The notes under the pieces were generated by a model, which worked only from the letters and a program-made list of their open reading frames with translations, ran no database searches and was not told the DNA's origin. The translations under genes and the position numbers were made by a program. From contig NZ_JAZGLW010000001.1 of NCBI RefSeq assembly GCF_036409155.1, positions 1,984,001 to 2,048,000 on the forward strand: a stretch of 64,000 bases of DNA, in the 5' to 3' direction. Position 1 is the first letter of the stretch. Every line of letters starts with the position of its first letter. The DNA is from Mycobacterium sp. 050128. Its GTDB lineage: Bacteria > Actinomycetota > Actinomycetes > Mycobacteriales > Mycobacteriaceae. Shown piece after piece: positions 9,431-18,122 of the stretch.

Positions 9431-9976
9431 ATGCGGGAATCTCGCGGGCAGCGTGCCCGTTGTCTACTCCTCGGCATTGCTGCGGCCGCAACGAGTTACG
9501 CGGTGGCCGGCGTGCTGGGCCCGCACGCGTCGGCGCTGCCGGTAGGCGACGAGGCGGTGCCGTGTCGCTCGGACCAGGTCGACGTGGCCGCTTCCCCGAC
9601 GCAGGCCGCCGTGGGCCACCGCTCGGTAACCCTGACGTTCAGCCTCGCCGGTGGTGCGCAAGCGTGCACGCTGACCGGCTATCCCGCGGTCGAGACGGGC
9701 GACGACGGGCCGGACATTCACGCCACGCCCACGCTGCGCGGCTACATGGGCGGCTTGCCGAGCGATGTCGATGTGCCGCCCACCGTCACCCTGTCGCTGG
9801 CTGCACAGGGCCAGGCCATCGTGGAGGGCGTGGCCATCGACGGCTTCGGCAACCCGTGCCCCAATCGCACCGCGCTGCGGGTCAACCCGCCCAACACGAT
9901 TGGCGTGGTCACGGTGCCGGCCACCATCGATGCCTGCGAATTGCAGGTGCATCCCGTGACCGCCTTGCAGCAGTAG
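9431..9976 (+). CDS. Exported DUF4232-type protein
   Basis: A 181-residue protein starting at the ATG at 9431. It has a basic N-terminus, a hydrophobic signal segment (LLLGIAAAATSYAVAGVL) and a mature part beginning near HASALPVGDE. The mature region has four cysteines and a beta-rich layout (VPCRSDQVDVAASPTQ, then QACTLTGYPAVE) typical of DUF4232 domains of secreted actinobacterial proteins. Function is unknown. It is nearly tail-to-tail with the next gene, 3 bases apart. It has no counterpart that I recall between acs and dppA in M. tuberculosis. Confidence 0.72.
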   Translation: MRESRGQRARCLLLGIAAAATSYAVAGVLGPHASALPVGDEAVPCRSDQVDVAASPTQAAVGHRSVTLTFSLAGGAQACTLTGYPAVETGDDGPDIHATPTLRGYMGGLPSDVDVPPTVTLSLAAQGQAIVEGVAIDGFGNPCPNRTALRVNPPNTIGVVTVPATIDACELQVHPVTALQQ

Positions 9977-9979
9977 GGC

Positions 9980-10783
9980 TTAGTAGGGGCTCGCCCGCTC
10001 CAGGCAATAGACAACCGGGGGAGTGGGATAGCTGATCCCGTTGAGGCCCGACGGGCAGTCCGAACTGTTCGTGGTGCCGTCGATGCGTTGGATGACTCGC
10101 ATCACGCCCGACTCATGGTCATTGCAGTCACCCAAGGTCAGTTTGGGACTGTCACGCTCGCCGGATACCAGATAACACTGGCCCTGTTTGAGGTTCAGGG
10201 CGAAACACAGGATGGTCGAGCTGTCCGTGTAGCGGTCATAAATGGAGCCCTCGCGCTTTCCGTCGGGGCACTGCGCCGACGGTCCGCCTTTGGCGGCAAG
10301 CAAGTAGGTATTCACCGGATTGGCGCAGTCGTTGCCCGGATTCGAATTGAATGCCTCTGCGCGGTAAGACTTTTGAGTAATGCACTCGCCCACCTGCATC
10401 GACGTGTGTTCTTGGCGCTTGGCTAGCCGCGATGCCGCGCTGGCAAAGTCTCCGACGATTCCGAGCACCAGCACCACCGCGCCGATCGTGATCAGCGCGG
10501 TGGATGCCCCGCTCGCGCGACGCGGCGGCGCGCCATAGGGCGGGTAGCCGGCAGGGGGCGGTCCCGGATACGGCTGGCCCGGATATGCCGTAGCTGGCGC
10601 GCCCGGATATCCCGTCGGCGGCGGGTAGGGGTACGCGGGACGCTGTCGCCGACGACTGCGCGAGCGCTCCCATAGGCCGATGATCAGACAGATCAATCCG
10701 ATCAGGGGAACGCCCAACGCGAACGCCGCCTCGCCCAGCGCCACCCCTACGTCGTGGTCCGAGGCGAGAAGCGTGACCCCCAT
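9980..10783 (-). CDS. Membrane protein with proline-rich linker and LppU-like extracytoplasmic domain
   Basis: A 267-residue protein. An N-terminal hydrophobic segment (FALGVPLIGLICLIIGLW) is followed by an RSRSRRRQ basic patch and a Tyr/Pro/Gly-rich linker (about residues 48-88). A second membrane helix (ALITIGAVVLVLGIVGDF) follows, then a cysteine-containing outer domain of about 150 residues. That domain has the spacing VGECI...DC..P...C...FCFAL...CYLV...DC seen in LppU/SCO3897-type proteins. The six or more cysteines suggest disulfides outside the membrane. Function is unknown; it diverges from dppA, so their promoters share about 90 bases. Confidence 0.7.
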   Translation of the reverse strand: MGVTLLASDHDVGVALGEAAFALGVPLIGLICLIIGLWERSRSRRRQRPAYPYPPPTGYPGAPATAYPGQPYPGPPPAGYPPYGAPPRRASGASTALITIGAVVLVLGIVGDFASAASRLAKRQEHTSMQVGECITQKSYRAEAFNSNPGNDCANPVNTYLLAAKGGPSAQCPDGKREGSIYDRYTDSSTILCFALNLKQGQCYLVSGERDSPKLTLGDCNDHESGVMRVIQRIDGTTNSSDCPSGLNGISYPTPPVVYCLERASPY

Positions 10784-10873
10784 GTCGAAATCCTAGGTTG
10801 TCGACGCCGGCCGGTGCACTTCACCGGCGGTCCTTGCGTGGCCGACGTGCTCGCAGGCCCTAGGGTCGCTGTC

Positions 10874-12493
10874 ATGCGGTGGATGCGGGCCAGGGCCGGC
10901 GCTGCCGTCCTCATGCTGACGGCAGCGTCGCTGGCCGGCTGCGGGGGCGGCGTGCTGAGCCCTGAACTGGTGGTGGTGAACGGCGGTGAACCGCCGAACC
11001 CGCTGGTTCCGACCGGCACCAACGACAGCCTCGGCGGGCGGATCCTGGATCGGCTGTTCGCCGGCTTGGTCTCCTATGACGCCAACGGAAAGCCGTCCCC
11101 GGAAGTGGCGCAGTCCATCGAGACCACCGACAACGTCAACTACCGGATTATTCTCAAACCGGGCTGGAAGTTCACCGACGGCTCTGCGGTGACGGCACAT
11201 TCGTTCGTCGACGCGTGGAATTACGGGGCTCTGAGCGCCAATGCCCAACTGCAGCAGGACTTTTTCAGTCCGATCGCCGGATTCGACGACGTCGCCGGCC
11301 CGTCGGGCGACGGCAAGCCGACCACGATGTCCGGGCTTGAGGTGGTCAACGATCTCGAGTTCACGGTGCGGCTCAAGGCACCGACCGTCGACTTTAAGTT
11401 GCGCCTGGGCCATACTGCATTCTATCCGTTGCCGGACAGGGCATTTCGCGACATGGCAGCGTTCGGGCGCAACCCGGTGGGCGACGGGCCGTATCGGCTG
11501 GCCGACAGTCCCGACGGACCTGCCTGGGAGCACAACGTGAAGATCGACTTGAAGCCCAACCCCGATTACCACGGCAACCGCCAACCCCATAACAAGGGCC
11601 TGAGGTTCGAGTTCTACGGCAACCTGGATACCGCCTATGCCGACCTGCTGTCCGGCAATCTCGATGTCCTGGACACGATTCCGTCCAGCGCGCTGACGAT
11701 CTACCAGCGCGACCTGGGCGGCAACGCCGCCAGCGGGCCCGTCGCGGTCAGCCAATCACTCGACACACCATTGCGGCTGCCGCATTTCGGCGGTGAGGAG
11801 GGCCGGCTGCGGCGGTTGGCCTTGTCCGCTGCGGTTAACCGCCCGCAGATCTGCCAGCAGATCTTCAACGGCACCCGCAGCCCGGCCCGCGAATTCACCG
11901 CCCGCTCCCTGCCGGGGTTCGACCCGAACATCCCGGGCAACGATGCACTGGACTTCAATCCCGAACGGGCACGGCAACTCTGGGCGCAGGCCAACGCGAT
12001 CTCGCCGTGGAGCGGGCGGTACGCCATCGCCTACAACGCCGACAGCGGCCATCAGGAGTGGGTGGACGCGGTGGCCAACAGCATCAAGAACGTGCTGGGC
12101 ATCGACGCCGTCGGCGCGCCACACCCGACCTTTGCGGGGTTCCGTACCCAGATCACCAACCGCACCATCGACACCGCCTTCCGAGCCGGATGGATCGGCG
12201 ATTATCCGTCGATGATCGAATTCCTCGCCCCGTTGTACGCCACCGGTGCGGGATCCAACGATGTCGGATATTCCAGCCGGGAGTTCGACGCCGGGCTGGC
12301 GGCCGCCGAGGCCGCCCCCAGCCTGCAGCAGGCCGATGTTGTGGTCAATGTGGCGCAACGAATTCTGTTGCACGACATGCCCGCTGTACCGCTGTGGTAC
12401 TACATCGCCGTGGTCGGGTGGTCGCCGGAGGTCAGCAACGTCAAGGTCACGTGGAACGGGCTGCCCGACTACGAGAACATCCTCAAGGCCTAA
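10874..12493 (+). CDS. dppA: Peptide/haem ABC transporter substrate-binding lipoprotein DppA
   Basis: A 539-residue extracytoplasmic solute-binding protein of the SBP_bac_5 family. The ATG at 10874 gives a lipoprotein signal with lipobox LAGC (modified Cys near residue 23). The body has the family pattern LFAGLVSYDANGKPSPEVAQS and later FGRNPVGDGPYRL. In M. tuberculosis the equivalent (Rv3666c) binds peptides and also feeds haem uptake. It leads the dppABCD operon, with dppB starting 3 bases after its stop. The longer in-frame GTG start at 10754 is rejected because it would bury the signal peptide. Confidence 0.94.
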   Translation: MRWMRARAGAAVLMLTAASLAGCGGGVLSPELVVVNGGEPPNPLVPTGTNDSLGGRILDRLFAGLVSYDANGKPSPEVAQSIETTDNVNYRIILKPGWKFTDGSAVTAHSFVDAWNYGALSANAQLQQDFFSPIAGFDDVAGPSGDGKPTTMSGLEVVNDLEFTVRLKAPTVDFKLRLGHTAFYPLPDRAFRDMAAFGRNPVGDGPYRLADSPDGPAWEHNVKIDLKPNPDYHGNRQPHNKGLRFEFYGNLDTAYADLLSGNLDVLDTIPSSALTIYQRDLGGNAASGPVAVSQSLDTPLRLPHFGGEEGRLRRLALSAAVNRPQICQQIFNGTRSPAREFTARSLPGFDPNIPGNDALDFNPERARQLWAQANAISPWSGRYAIAYNADSGHQEWVDAVANSIKNVLGIDAVGAPHPTFAGFRTQITNRTIDTAFRAGWIGDYPSMIEFLAPLYATGAGSNDVGYSSREFDAGLAAAEAAPSLQQADVVVNVAQRILLHDMPAVPLWYYIAVVGWSPEVSNVKVTWNGLPDYENILKA

Positions 12494-12496
12494 GAC

Positions 12497-13423
12497 ATGG
12501 GTTGGTATATCGCACGAAGGCTCGCGGTGATGGTGCCCGTCTTCCTGGGCGCCACCTTGCTGATCTACGGCATGGTCTTCCTGTTGCCCGGTGACCCCCT
12601 GGCCGCGATCGCCGGGGACCGGCCGCTGACGCCCGCGGTCGCCGCGGCGCTGCGGGCGCGCTACCACCTCGACGATCCGTTCCTGCTGCAGTACCTGCGT
12701 TACCTCGGCGGCGTGCTGCACGGCGACTTGGGCCGCGCCTATTCCGGCTTGCCGGTCAGTGCTGTTCTGGCACATGCCTTTCCGGTCACCATCCGGCTGG
12801 CGCTGATCGCGCTCGTCGTGGAGGGGGTGCTGGGCATCGGATTTGGCGTGCTATCGGGCCTGCGGCAGGGCGGGCTTTTCGATTCGACCGTGCTGATCAC
12901 CGGACTGATCATCATCGCGATCCCGATCTTCGTGCTGGGCTTTCTGGCGCAGTTCGTGTTCGGGGTCCGGCTGGGCATCGCGCCGGTCACCGTCGGCGAA
13001 CGGGCGAGCTTCGCGCGCCTGCTGCTACCCGGAATCGTGCTGGGCTCGGTCTCATTCGCGTATATCGTGCGGTTGACCCGCTCGGCGGTGGCCGCCAATG
13101 CGCATGCCGACTATGTCCGCACCGCCACCGCCAAAGGGTTGTCGCGACCGCGGGTCGTGACCGTGCACATTCTGCGTAACTCGCTGATCCCGGTGGTGAC
13201 GTTCCTCGGCGCCGATGTGGGTGCGCTGATGGGCGGTGCCATCGTCACCGAGGGCATCTTCAACATTCACGGCGTCGGCGGTGTGCTGTATCAGGCCGTC
13301 ACCCGGCAGGAGGCGCCGACGGTGGTGTCGATCGTGACGGTGCTGGTGCTGATCTATCTGATCACCAACCTGCTGGTCGATCTGCTCTATGCGGCGCTGG
13401 ACCCGAGGATCCGCTATGGCTGA
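12497..13423 (+). CDS. dppB: Dipeptide ABC transporter permease DppB
   Basis: A 308-residue inner-membrane permease with six hydrophobic segments. It carries the binding-protein-dependent transport signature around residues 200-225 (ANAHADYVRTATAKGLSRPR), the EAA loop that contacts the ATPase. The N-terminal MGWYIARRLAVMVPVFLGATLLIY region is typical of OppB/DppB. Its last codons overlap the ATG of dppC, giving strict co-translation. It forms the translocation pore with DppC and is powered by the fused ATPase DppD. Confidence 0.95.
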   Translation: MGWYIARRLAVMVPVFLGATLLIYGMVFLLPGDPLAAIAGDRPLTPAVAAALRARYHLDDPFLLQYLRYLGGVLHGDLGRAYSGLPVSAVLAHAFPVTIRLALIALVVEGVLGIGFGVLSGLRQGGLFDSTVLITGLIIIAIPIFVLGFLAQFVFGVRLGIAPVTVGERASFARLLLPGIVLGSVSFAYIVRLTRSAVAANAHADYVRTATAKGLSRPRVVTVHILRNSLIPVVTFLGADVGALMGGAIVTEGIFNIHGVGGVLYQAVTRQEAPTVVSIVTVLVLIYLITNLLVDLLYAALDPRIRYG

Positions 13424-14279
13424 GCATTCCGGCTTTTGGGGCGAAACCTGGCGCAAACTGCACCGGCGCCCGAAGTTCATCGTCGCGGGTCTGATGATCC
13501 TGCTCATCCTGCTGGTCGCGCTGTTTCCGGCCTTGTTCACCGACGCCGACCCCGCCTACGCCGATCCCAGCCAGAGCCTGCTCGGCCCGTCGGCGACGCA
13601 CTGGTTCGGCACCGATCTGCAGGGCCACGACATCTATGCGCGCACGGTCTATGGGGCGCGGGCCTCGGTGACGGTCGGGTTGGGTGCCACGCTGCTGGTG
13701 TTCGTGGCCGGCGGGGCGCTCGGCGCGCTGGCCGGCTTCTACGGCGGCTGGATCGACGCGCTGGTCTCGCGCGTCACCGACGTGTTCTTCGGGCTGCCGC
13801 TGCTGCTGGCCGCGATCGTGCTGATGCAGGTCCTGCATCACCGCACGGTGTGGACGGTGGTCGCCATCCTGGCCTTATTCGGCTGGCCGCAGGTGGCCAG
13901 GATCGCTCGCGGTGCGGTGCTGGAGGTACGGGCCAGCGACTATGTGCTGGCGGCGAAAGCGTTGGGCTTGAGCAGGTTTCAAACCCTGGTGCGGCATGCG
14001 TTGCCGAACGCGGCGGGCCCGGTGATCGCGATGTCCACGATTGCGCTGGGCGCCTTCATCGTCACCGAGGCCACCTTGTCCTATCTCGGCGTCGGACTGC
14101 CGACCTCGGTGGTGTCGTGGGGTGGCGACATCAACCTGGCGCAGACGCGGTTGCGGGCCGGCTCGCCGATCTTGTTCTATCCGGCCGGCGCACTGGCATT
14201 CACGGTGCTGGCATTCATGATGATGGGCGACGCGTTGCGTGACGCCCTGGATCCGGCCTCGCGAGCGGAGCGGGCATGA
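13416..14279 (+). CDS. dppC: Dipeptide ABC transporter permease DppC
   Basis: An inner-membrane permease of 287 residues with an N-terminal OppC-type cap (RRPKFIVAGLMILLILLVALFP), an extracytoplasmic loop with HWFGTDLQGHDIYART and five further hydrophobic segments. The EAA loop reads around VRASDYVLAAKALGLSRFQ. The start is the ATG at 13416, which overlaps the dppB stop. The end overlaps dppD as ATGA. Second pore subunit of the Dpp importer. Confidence 0.95.
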   Translation: MAEHSGFWGETWRKLHRRPKFIVAGLMILLILLVALFPALFTDADPAYADPSQSLLGPSATHWFGTDLQGHDIYARTVYGARASVTVGLGATLLVFVAGGALGALAGFYGGWIDALVSRVTDVFFGLPLLLAAIVLMQVLHHRTVWTVVAILALFGWPQVARIARGAVLEVRASDYVLAAKALGLSRFQTLVRHALPNAAGPVIAMSTIALGAFIVTEATLSYLGVGLPTSVVSWGGDINLAQTRLRAGSPILFYPAGALAFTVLAFMMMGDALRDALDPASRAERA

Positions 14280-15901
14280 CCGGCCCGGAATCGCCGCTGT
14301 TGAAAGTCGAGGGCCTGGAAGTCAGGTTCGGCGATGACGACCCCGCGGTCAGCGGAGTCGACCTGAGCGTGATGCGCGGGCAGACCGTCGCCGTGGTCGG
14401 CGAATCAGGATCGGGCAAATCGACCACGGCCGCCGCGGTTCTGGGCCTGCTGCCGCCGGGCGGGCGAATCACGGCCGGCCGCATCACTTTTGACGGACAG
14501 GACATCACCGCGGCTGACCGCAAGGTGCTCCGTTCGATCAGGGGTCGACGCATCGGCTACGTACCCCAAGACCCGATGACCAACCTCAACCCCGTCTGGA
14601 AGGTCGGCTTCCAGATTCGGGAAGCGTTGCGGGCCAACACCGATGGCCGCCAGGCGCGCCGACGGGCGGTCGAGCTGCTTACCCAGGCCGGCATGCCGGA
14701 TCCGGAGAAGCAGGCGGGCATGTACCCGCACCAGTTGTCGGGTGGCATGTGTCAGCGCGCGCTGATCGCCATCGGGCTGGCGGGCCACCCGCAGTTGCTG
14801 ATCGCCGACGAACCGACGTCCGCGCTCGACGTCACGGTGCAACGGCAGGTGCTCGACCATTTGCAGCGTCTCACCGACGAACTCGACACCGCGCTGTTGC
14901 TAATCACGCACGATCTGGCGCTGGCCGCCGAACGGGCCGAGCAAGTCGTCGTTGTCCGCCGCGGTCTGGTGGTGGAATCCGGTGCCGCGCAGTCGATCCT
15001 GCGGGACCCGCAGCACGAGTACACGCGCCGGCTGGTGGCCGCGGCTCCGTCGCTGACGGTGCGGAGTTCGGCGCCGGCACGCCCGGGCGCCGACACCGGG
15101 GCGCGCGACATCCTCGTCGCCTCGGAGCTGACCAAGGTCTACCGGGAGTCGCACGGCGTACCGTGGCGCCGGACTGGGTTCTGTGCGGTCGACGCGGTGT
15201 CCTTCGGGTTGAAGCGGGCCAGCACCCTGGCCATCGTCGGCGAATCGGGCTCGGGCAAATCGACGGTGGCCCGGATGGCGCTGGGATTGCTCCAACCGAC
15301 CTCGGGCGCAGTCGTTTTCGACGGTACCGAAATTTCTGATGCGCTGAACCGCGACGCGATGATGGCCTTTCGCCGGCGCGTGCAGCCGGTGTTCCAGAAC
15401 CCCTACAGCAGCCTGGACCCGATGTACTCGGTGTTCCGCACGATCGAGGAGCCGTTGCGGATCCACCATGTCGGCGACCGCAGGCAGCGCGAGAAAGCGG
15501 TGCGCGACCTCGTCGACCAGGTGGCGTTGCCGTCGTCGGTGCTCGGCAGGTTGCCGCGCGAGCTCTCCGGCGGCCAACGCCAGCGGGTGGCGATCGCGCG
15601 TGCATTGGCGCTGCGGCCCGAGGTGCTGGTCTGCGACGAGGCCGTCTCGGCGCTCGATGTGCTGGTGCAGGCGCAGATATTGGACCTGCTGGCTTCGTTG
15701 CAGGCCGAACTGGGCCTGGCCTACCTGTTCATCAGCCACGACCTGGCCGTGATCCGGCAGATCGCCGACGATGTTCTGGTGATGCGCGCCGGGCGGATCG
15801 TCGAACGCGCGGCGACCGAAGAGCTGTTCACCAGGCCCGGCCACGAATACACCCGCCAATTGCTGGAGGCCATTCCCGGGGCGTCCATGCCGCCCCGCTA
15901 G
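14276..15901 (+). CDS. dppD: Fused double ATPase of the Dpp importer, DppD
   Basis: A 541-residue protein made of two complete ABC ATPase domains, equivalent to DppD plus DppF of enterics. Domain 1 has Walker A GESGSGKST (42-50), signature LSGGM and Walker B LLIADEPTSALD. Domain 2 has a second GESGSGKST (about 322-330), LSGGQRQR and Walker B VLVCDEAVSALD. The first domain's signature is LSGGM-C rather than LSGGQ, a conservative deviation. Translation is coupled to dppC, and this is the last transporter gene before the Fic-like relic. Confidence 0.95.
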   Translation: MTGPESPLLKVEGLEVRFGDDDPAVSGVDLSVMRGQTVAVVGESGSGKSTTAAAVLGLLPPGGRITAGRITFDGQDITAADRKVLRSIRGRRIGYVPQDPMTNLNPVWKVGFQIREALRANTDGRQARRRAVELLTQAGMPDPEKQAGMYPHQLSGGMCQRALIAIGLAGHPQLLIADEPTSALDVTVQRQVLDHLQRLTDELDTALLLITHDLALAAERAEQVVVVRRGLVVESGAAQSILRDPQHEYTRRLVAAAPSLTVRSSAPARPGADTGARDILVASELTKVYRESHGVPWRRTGFCAVDAVSFGLKRASTLAIVGESGSGKSTVARMALGLLQPTSGAVVFDGTEISDALNRDAMMAFRRRVQPVFQNPYSSLDPMYSVFRTIEEPLRIHHVGDRRQREKAVRDLVDQVALPSSVLGRLPRELSGGQRQRVAIARALALRPEVLVCDEAVSALDVLVQAQILDLLASLQAELGLAYLFISHDLAVIRQIADDVLVMRAGRIVERAATEELFTRPGHEYTRQLLEAIPGASMPPR

Positions 15902-15912
15902 GTTGGCAACCT

Positions 15913-16674
15913 GTGACGGCAGACCCGCTGGCTCCGCTGATGGAGTTCCCCGGCGTCGCCGAGGCCAGTGACCGGGCCCGCGACGCGTTGGGCCGCGCGC
16001 ACCGCCATCGAGCAAATCTGCGCGGTTGGCCGGTCACCGCGGCCGAGGCCGCGCTGCGGGCGGCCCGCGCTTCCTCGGTGCTCGATGGCGGGCCGGTGCG
16101 GTTCGAGGACTTAGCGGACAGCTCAGGGGTGAGCGATCCGGTGTTCGGCGGAGCGCTGCGGGTGGCTCAGGCGCTGGAGGGCGGTGGGGGTGCATTGATC
16201 GGCGTGTGGCAGCGATCGCCGTTGCAGGCGCTGGCCCGGCTGCACATGCTGGCGGCGGCCGACCAGGTCGATGACGAACAATTGGGCCGCCCGCGGGCCG
16301 ACCCCGAGATCGGGCCTCGCCTGGAGCTGCTCGGCGAATTGGTGACCGGTCGCACGCAGGTGCCGGCGCCGGTGTTAGCCGCGGTCGCGCACGGAGAACT
16401 GCTGACGCTCAAGCCCTTTGGCAGCGCGGACGGAGTGGTCGCGCGGGCGGTGTCTCGGCTGGTAACGATCGCCAGCGGGCTGGATCCGCACGGGCTGGGT
16501 GTGCCGGAGGTGAGCTGGATGCGCAAACCCGGTGACTATCGCAGCGCCGCAAGCGGATTCGCCGAAGGCACACCGGCCGGCGTCGGAGCATGGTTGGTGC
16601 TGTGTTGCCGGGCGATGCAGGCCGGCGCGCAGGAGGCGTTGTCGATCGCCGAGTCGTTGCCGGGCAAGAGTTGA
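15913..16674 (+). CDS. Fic-fold-like protein lacking the catalytic motif (Rv3662c family)
   Basis: A 253-residue, helix-rich, Ala-rich protein. Residues about 150-175 read VAHGELLTLKPF then SADGVVARAVSRL. This lines up with the Fic pattern HAxxxxIHPFxDGNGRxxR but has lost the catalytic His (Lys in its place) and the GNGR anion cradle. An adenylyltransferase role is therefore unlikely; it may be a scaffold or binding relic. The Fic resemblance is my reading and not an established annotation; the M. tuberculosis ortholog is a conserved hypothetical. It starts 11 bases after dppD and probably shares its transcript. Confidence 0.62.
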   Translation: MTADPLAPLMEFPGVAEASDRARDALGRAHRHRANLRGWPVTAAEAALRAARASSVLDGGPVRFEDLADSSGVSDPVFGGALRVAQALEGGGGALIGVWQRSPLQALARLHMLAAADQVDDEQLGRPRADPEIGPRLELLGELVTGRTQVPAPVLAAVAHGELLTLKPFGSADGVVARAVSRLVTIASGLDPHGLGVPEVSWMRKPGDYRSAASGFAEGTPAGVGAWLVLCCRAMQAGAQEALSIAESLPGKS

Positions 16675-16704
16675 GCCACGCCGCGCGAAAGGGTCCAGAC
16701 ATGT

Positions 16705-17001
16705 AGAGCGGGCGGCGTTCCGAAATATTCGGTCCGCCGCCCGCTAGCACGGAACTCGGTTACCAAGCGTGCATGTATGGGGCTGCGTGGGTGGCCTCGG
16801 CGATCTTGCGACGCTTCGAGCTACGACCCCACCCAAAGGGCCGTTCATGCTCTCTGCATTTTCGCAATTACGCAGGCCCGCAACACTTCTGCCATTTTCG
16901 CGGCTATGACTCCGCGTGGGTGCCGAGAACCGTGCTGGGCGCCCGGTTCGGGAGAACGAACCTTCTCTTCCGGATCGACCTAGGCCTTACCGGGCTTCCG
17001 T
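16705..17001 (-). ncRNA. Ms1/MTS2823-type small RNA (6S-like, RNA polymerase core binder)
   Basis: In mycobacteria the abundant stationary-phase RNA Ms1 (MTS2823 in M. tuberculosis) lies between the Rv3661 and Rv3662c orthologs, the same gap as here, and is about 300 nt long. On the minus strand I see a -35 TTGCTG, a 17-bp spacer, -10 TACAAA and a start near 17001. The transcript ends in a strong two-part hairpin at 16707-16745, giving about 297 nt. The interval holds no convincing protein gene. Ms1 binds core RNA polymerase lacking sigma. Exact ends are inferred; the identity rests on position, length and signals. Confidence 0.75.
16707..16745 (-). terminator. GC-rich hairpin ending the Ms1-type RNA, possibly bidirectional
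   Basis: A perfect 10-bp stem AGCGGGCGGC / GCCGCCCGCT encloses a second stem CCGAA-ATA-TTCGG. There is no long T-run on either side, which is common for mycobacterial terminators. It could stop both the minus-strand small RNA and plus-strand read-through from the dpp operon, whose last gene ends 32 bases away. Confidence 0.65.
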
Positions 17002-17007
17002 GGTTCC

Positions 17008-17036
17008 TTTGTACTACTGGAGCCTTAGCACAGCAA
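17008..17036 (-). promoter_or_regulatory. Predicted housekeeping promoter of the Ms1-type RNA
   Basis: On the minus strand TTGCTG (17036-17031) and TACAAA (17013-17008) are separated by exactly 17 bases. They lie downstream of the SerB-like gene's stop and about 300 bases before the terminator hairpin. This fits a SigA-type promoter for a highly expressed RNA. Confidence 0.55.
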
Positions 17037-17099
17037 GGCCCAATTCTGCGAACGTTGCCAATCCGCAACTCGGCGAGGGCTCGGCAGGTTTGCTGGCGG

Positions 17100-17957
17100 C
17101 TAGAACGCGAAGCGCCGCAGCAGCGTGTAGGTGACCGCGCCGGCGGCCAGCGCGGTGACACTCACCGCGGCCGTGGTGGCGATCGCGGCACCCGAGGGCG
17201 CCGGAATCCGGTCTCGCAACGAGACCGGTCGCGAGAAACTCAATACGGGCCAACCACGTTCGGTCGCTTCCTTGCGCAAACCGCGGTCGGGGTTGACCAC
17301 GCTGGGATGCCCGACCGACTCGAGCATCGGCAGGTCGGTGATCGAGTCCGAGTAGGCGTAGCAGTGCTCCAGCGGGTAGCCCTCGCGGGCCGCCAGCTCG
17401 CGGATCGCTTGGACCTTGCCCTCGCCGTAGCAGTAGAACGCGACGTCGCCGGTGTACTTGCCGTCCTCGACGACCATCCGGGTCGCCATCGCGTGCGTGG
17501 CACCCAGTGCGCGGGCGATCGGTGCGACGATTTCCTCGCCCGACGCGGACACCACGACGACGTCGCGGCCGCACAATTTGTGCGCGGCGATCAGGTCCGC
17601 GGCCTCGGCGAACACCAGTGGAGTCACGATGTCGTGCAGCGTTTCGTTGACGATCGACTTGACCTGGGCGACGTCCCAGCCGGTACACATGTTGGTCATG
17701 TGAGTGCGCATTCGGTCCATCTGGTCATGATCAGCACCAGAGAGCAGGAAGATGAATTGGGCGTAGCTGGACTTCAGCACGGCGCGCCGATTGAGCAGTC
17801 CCTGATTGAAGAACGGTTTGCTGAACGCCAGGGTGCTGGACTTGGCGATGATGGTCTTATCCAGGTCGAAAAAGGCCGCGGTACGGGCGCGTGCAGTACC
17901 GGTTGCGGCTGTCTGCGCAGAGGTTTGCTGATACGCGTCTGGGTCGGAGACAGTCAC
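17100..17957 (-). CDS. HAD-IB family SerB-like phosphatase with C-terminal membrane anchor (Rv3661 family)
   Basis: A protein of about 285 residues. The HAD nucleophile motif AAFFDLDKTII places the two catalytic aspartates at about 31 and 33. Motif II lies around VVVVSASGEE, and motif III/IV around CYAYSDSITDLPMLE. This subclass (TIGR01490/SerB-like) includes phosphoserine phosphatase relatives. The last 35 residues form a hydrophobic segment ending in LLRRFAF, suggesting membrane anchoring. The GTG at 17957 (or 17963) is chosen because upstream sequence is low-complexity and lies in the promoter region. In M. tuberculosis it is simply a conserved protein; the substrate is not known. Confidence 0.85.
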   Translation of the reverse strand: MTVSDPDAYQQTSAQTAATGTARARTAAFFDLDKTIIAKSSTLAFSKPFFNQGLLNRRAVLKSSYAQFIFLLSGADHDQMDRMRTHMTNMCTGWDVAQVKSIVNETLHDIVTPLVFAEAADLIAAHKLCGRDVVVVSASGEEIVAPIARALGATHAMATRMVVEDGKYTGDVAFYCYGEGKVQAIRELAAREGYPLEHCYAYSDSITDLPMLESVGHPSVVNPDRGLRKEATERGWPVLSFSRPVSLRDRIPAPSGAAIATTAAVSVTALAAGAVTYTLLRRFAF

Positions 17958-18085
17958 CGACACAGCATAGGTCGGTGAGTCGGCGCGTCCGGGGTCGCCG
18001 GCGAAATCGGGGCTGAACTGGGGGTAACACACGAGGCCAACGGTGTTTTTACGGCTCAAATAGTAGCTATGAAAAAAAGATCTAC

Positions 18086-18116
18086 TTGCGGCACCGCCCA
18101 CTGTCGTGTGTATAGT
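18086..18116 (+). promoter_or_regulatory. Predicted promoter of the 6C/B11-type RNA
   Basis: A near-consensus -10 TATAGT at 18111-18116 is preceded by TTGCGG at 18086-18091 with a 19-bp spacer. Transcription would start at about 18123, immediately before the first stem-loop of the small RNA. Confidence 0.6.
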
Positions 18117-18122
18117 AAGCAT

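Noticed and set aside
16773..17978. A 401-codon plus-strand open frame
   Set aside because: It runs antisense through the Ms1-type RNA and the SerB-like gene, has Arg/Gly/His-rich shadow composition and no domain.
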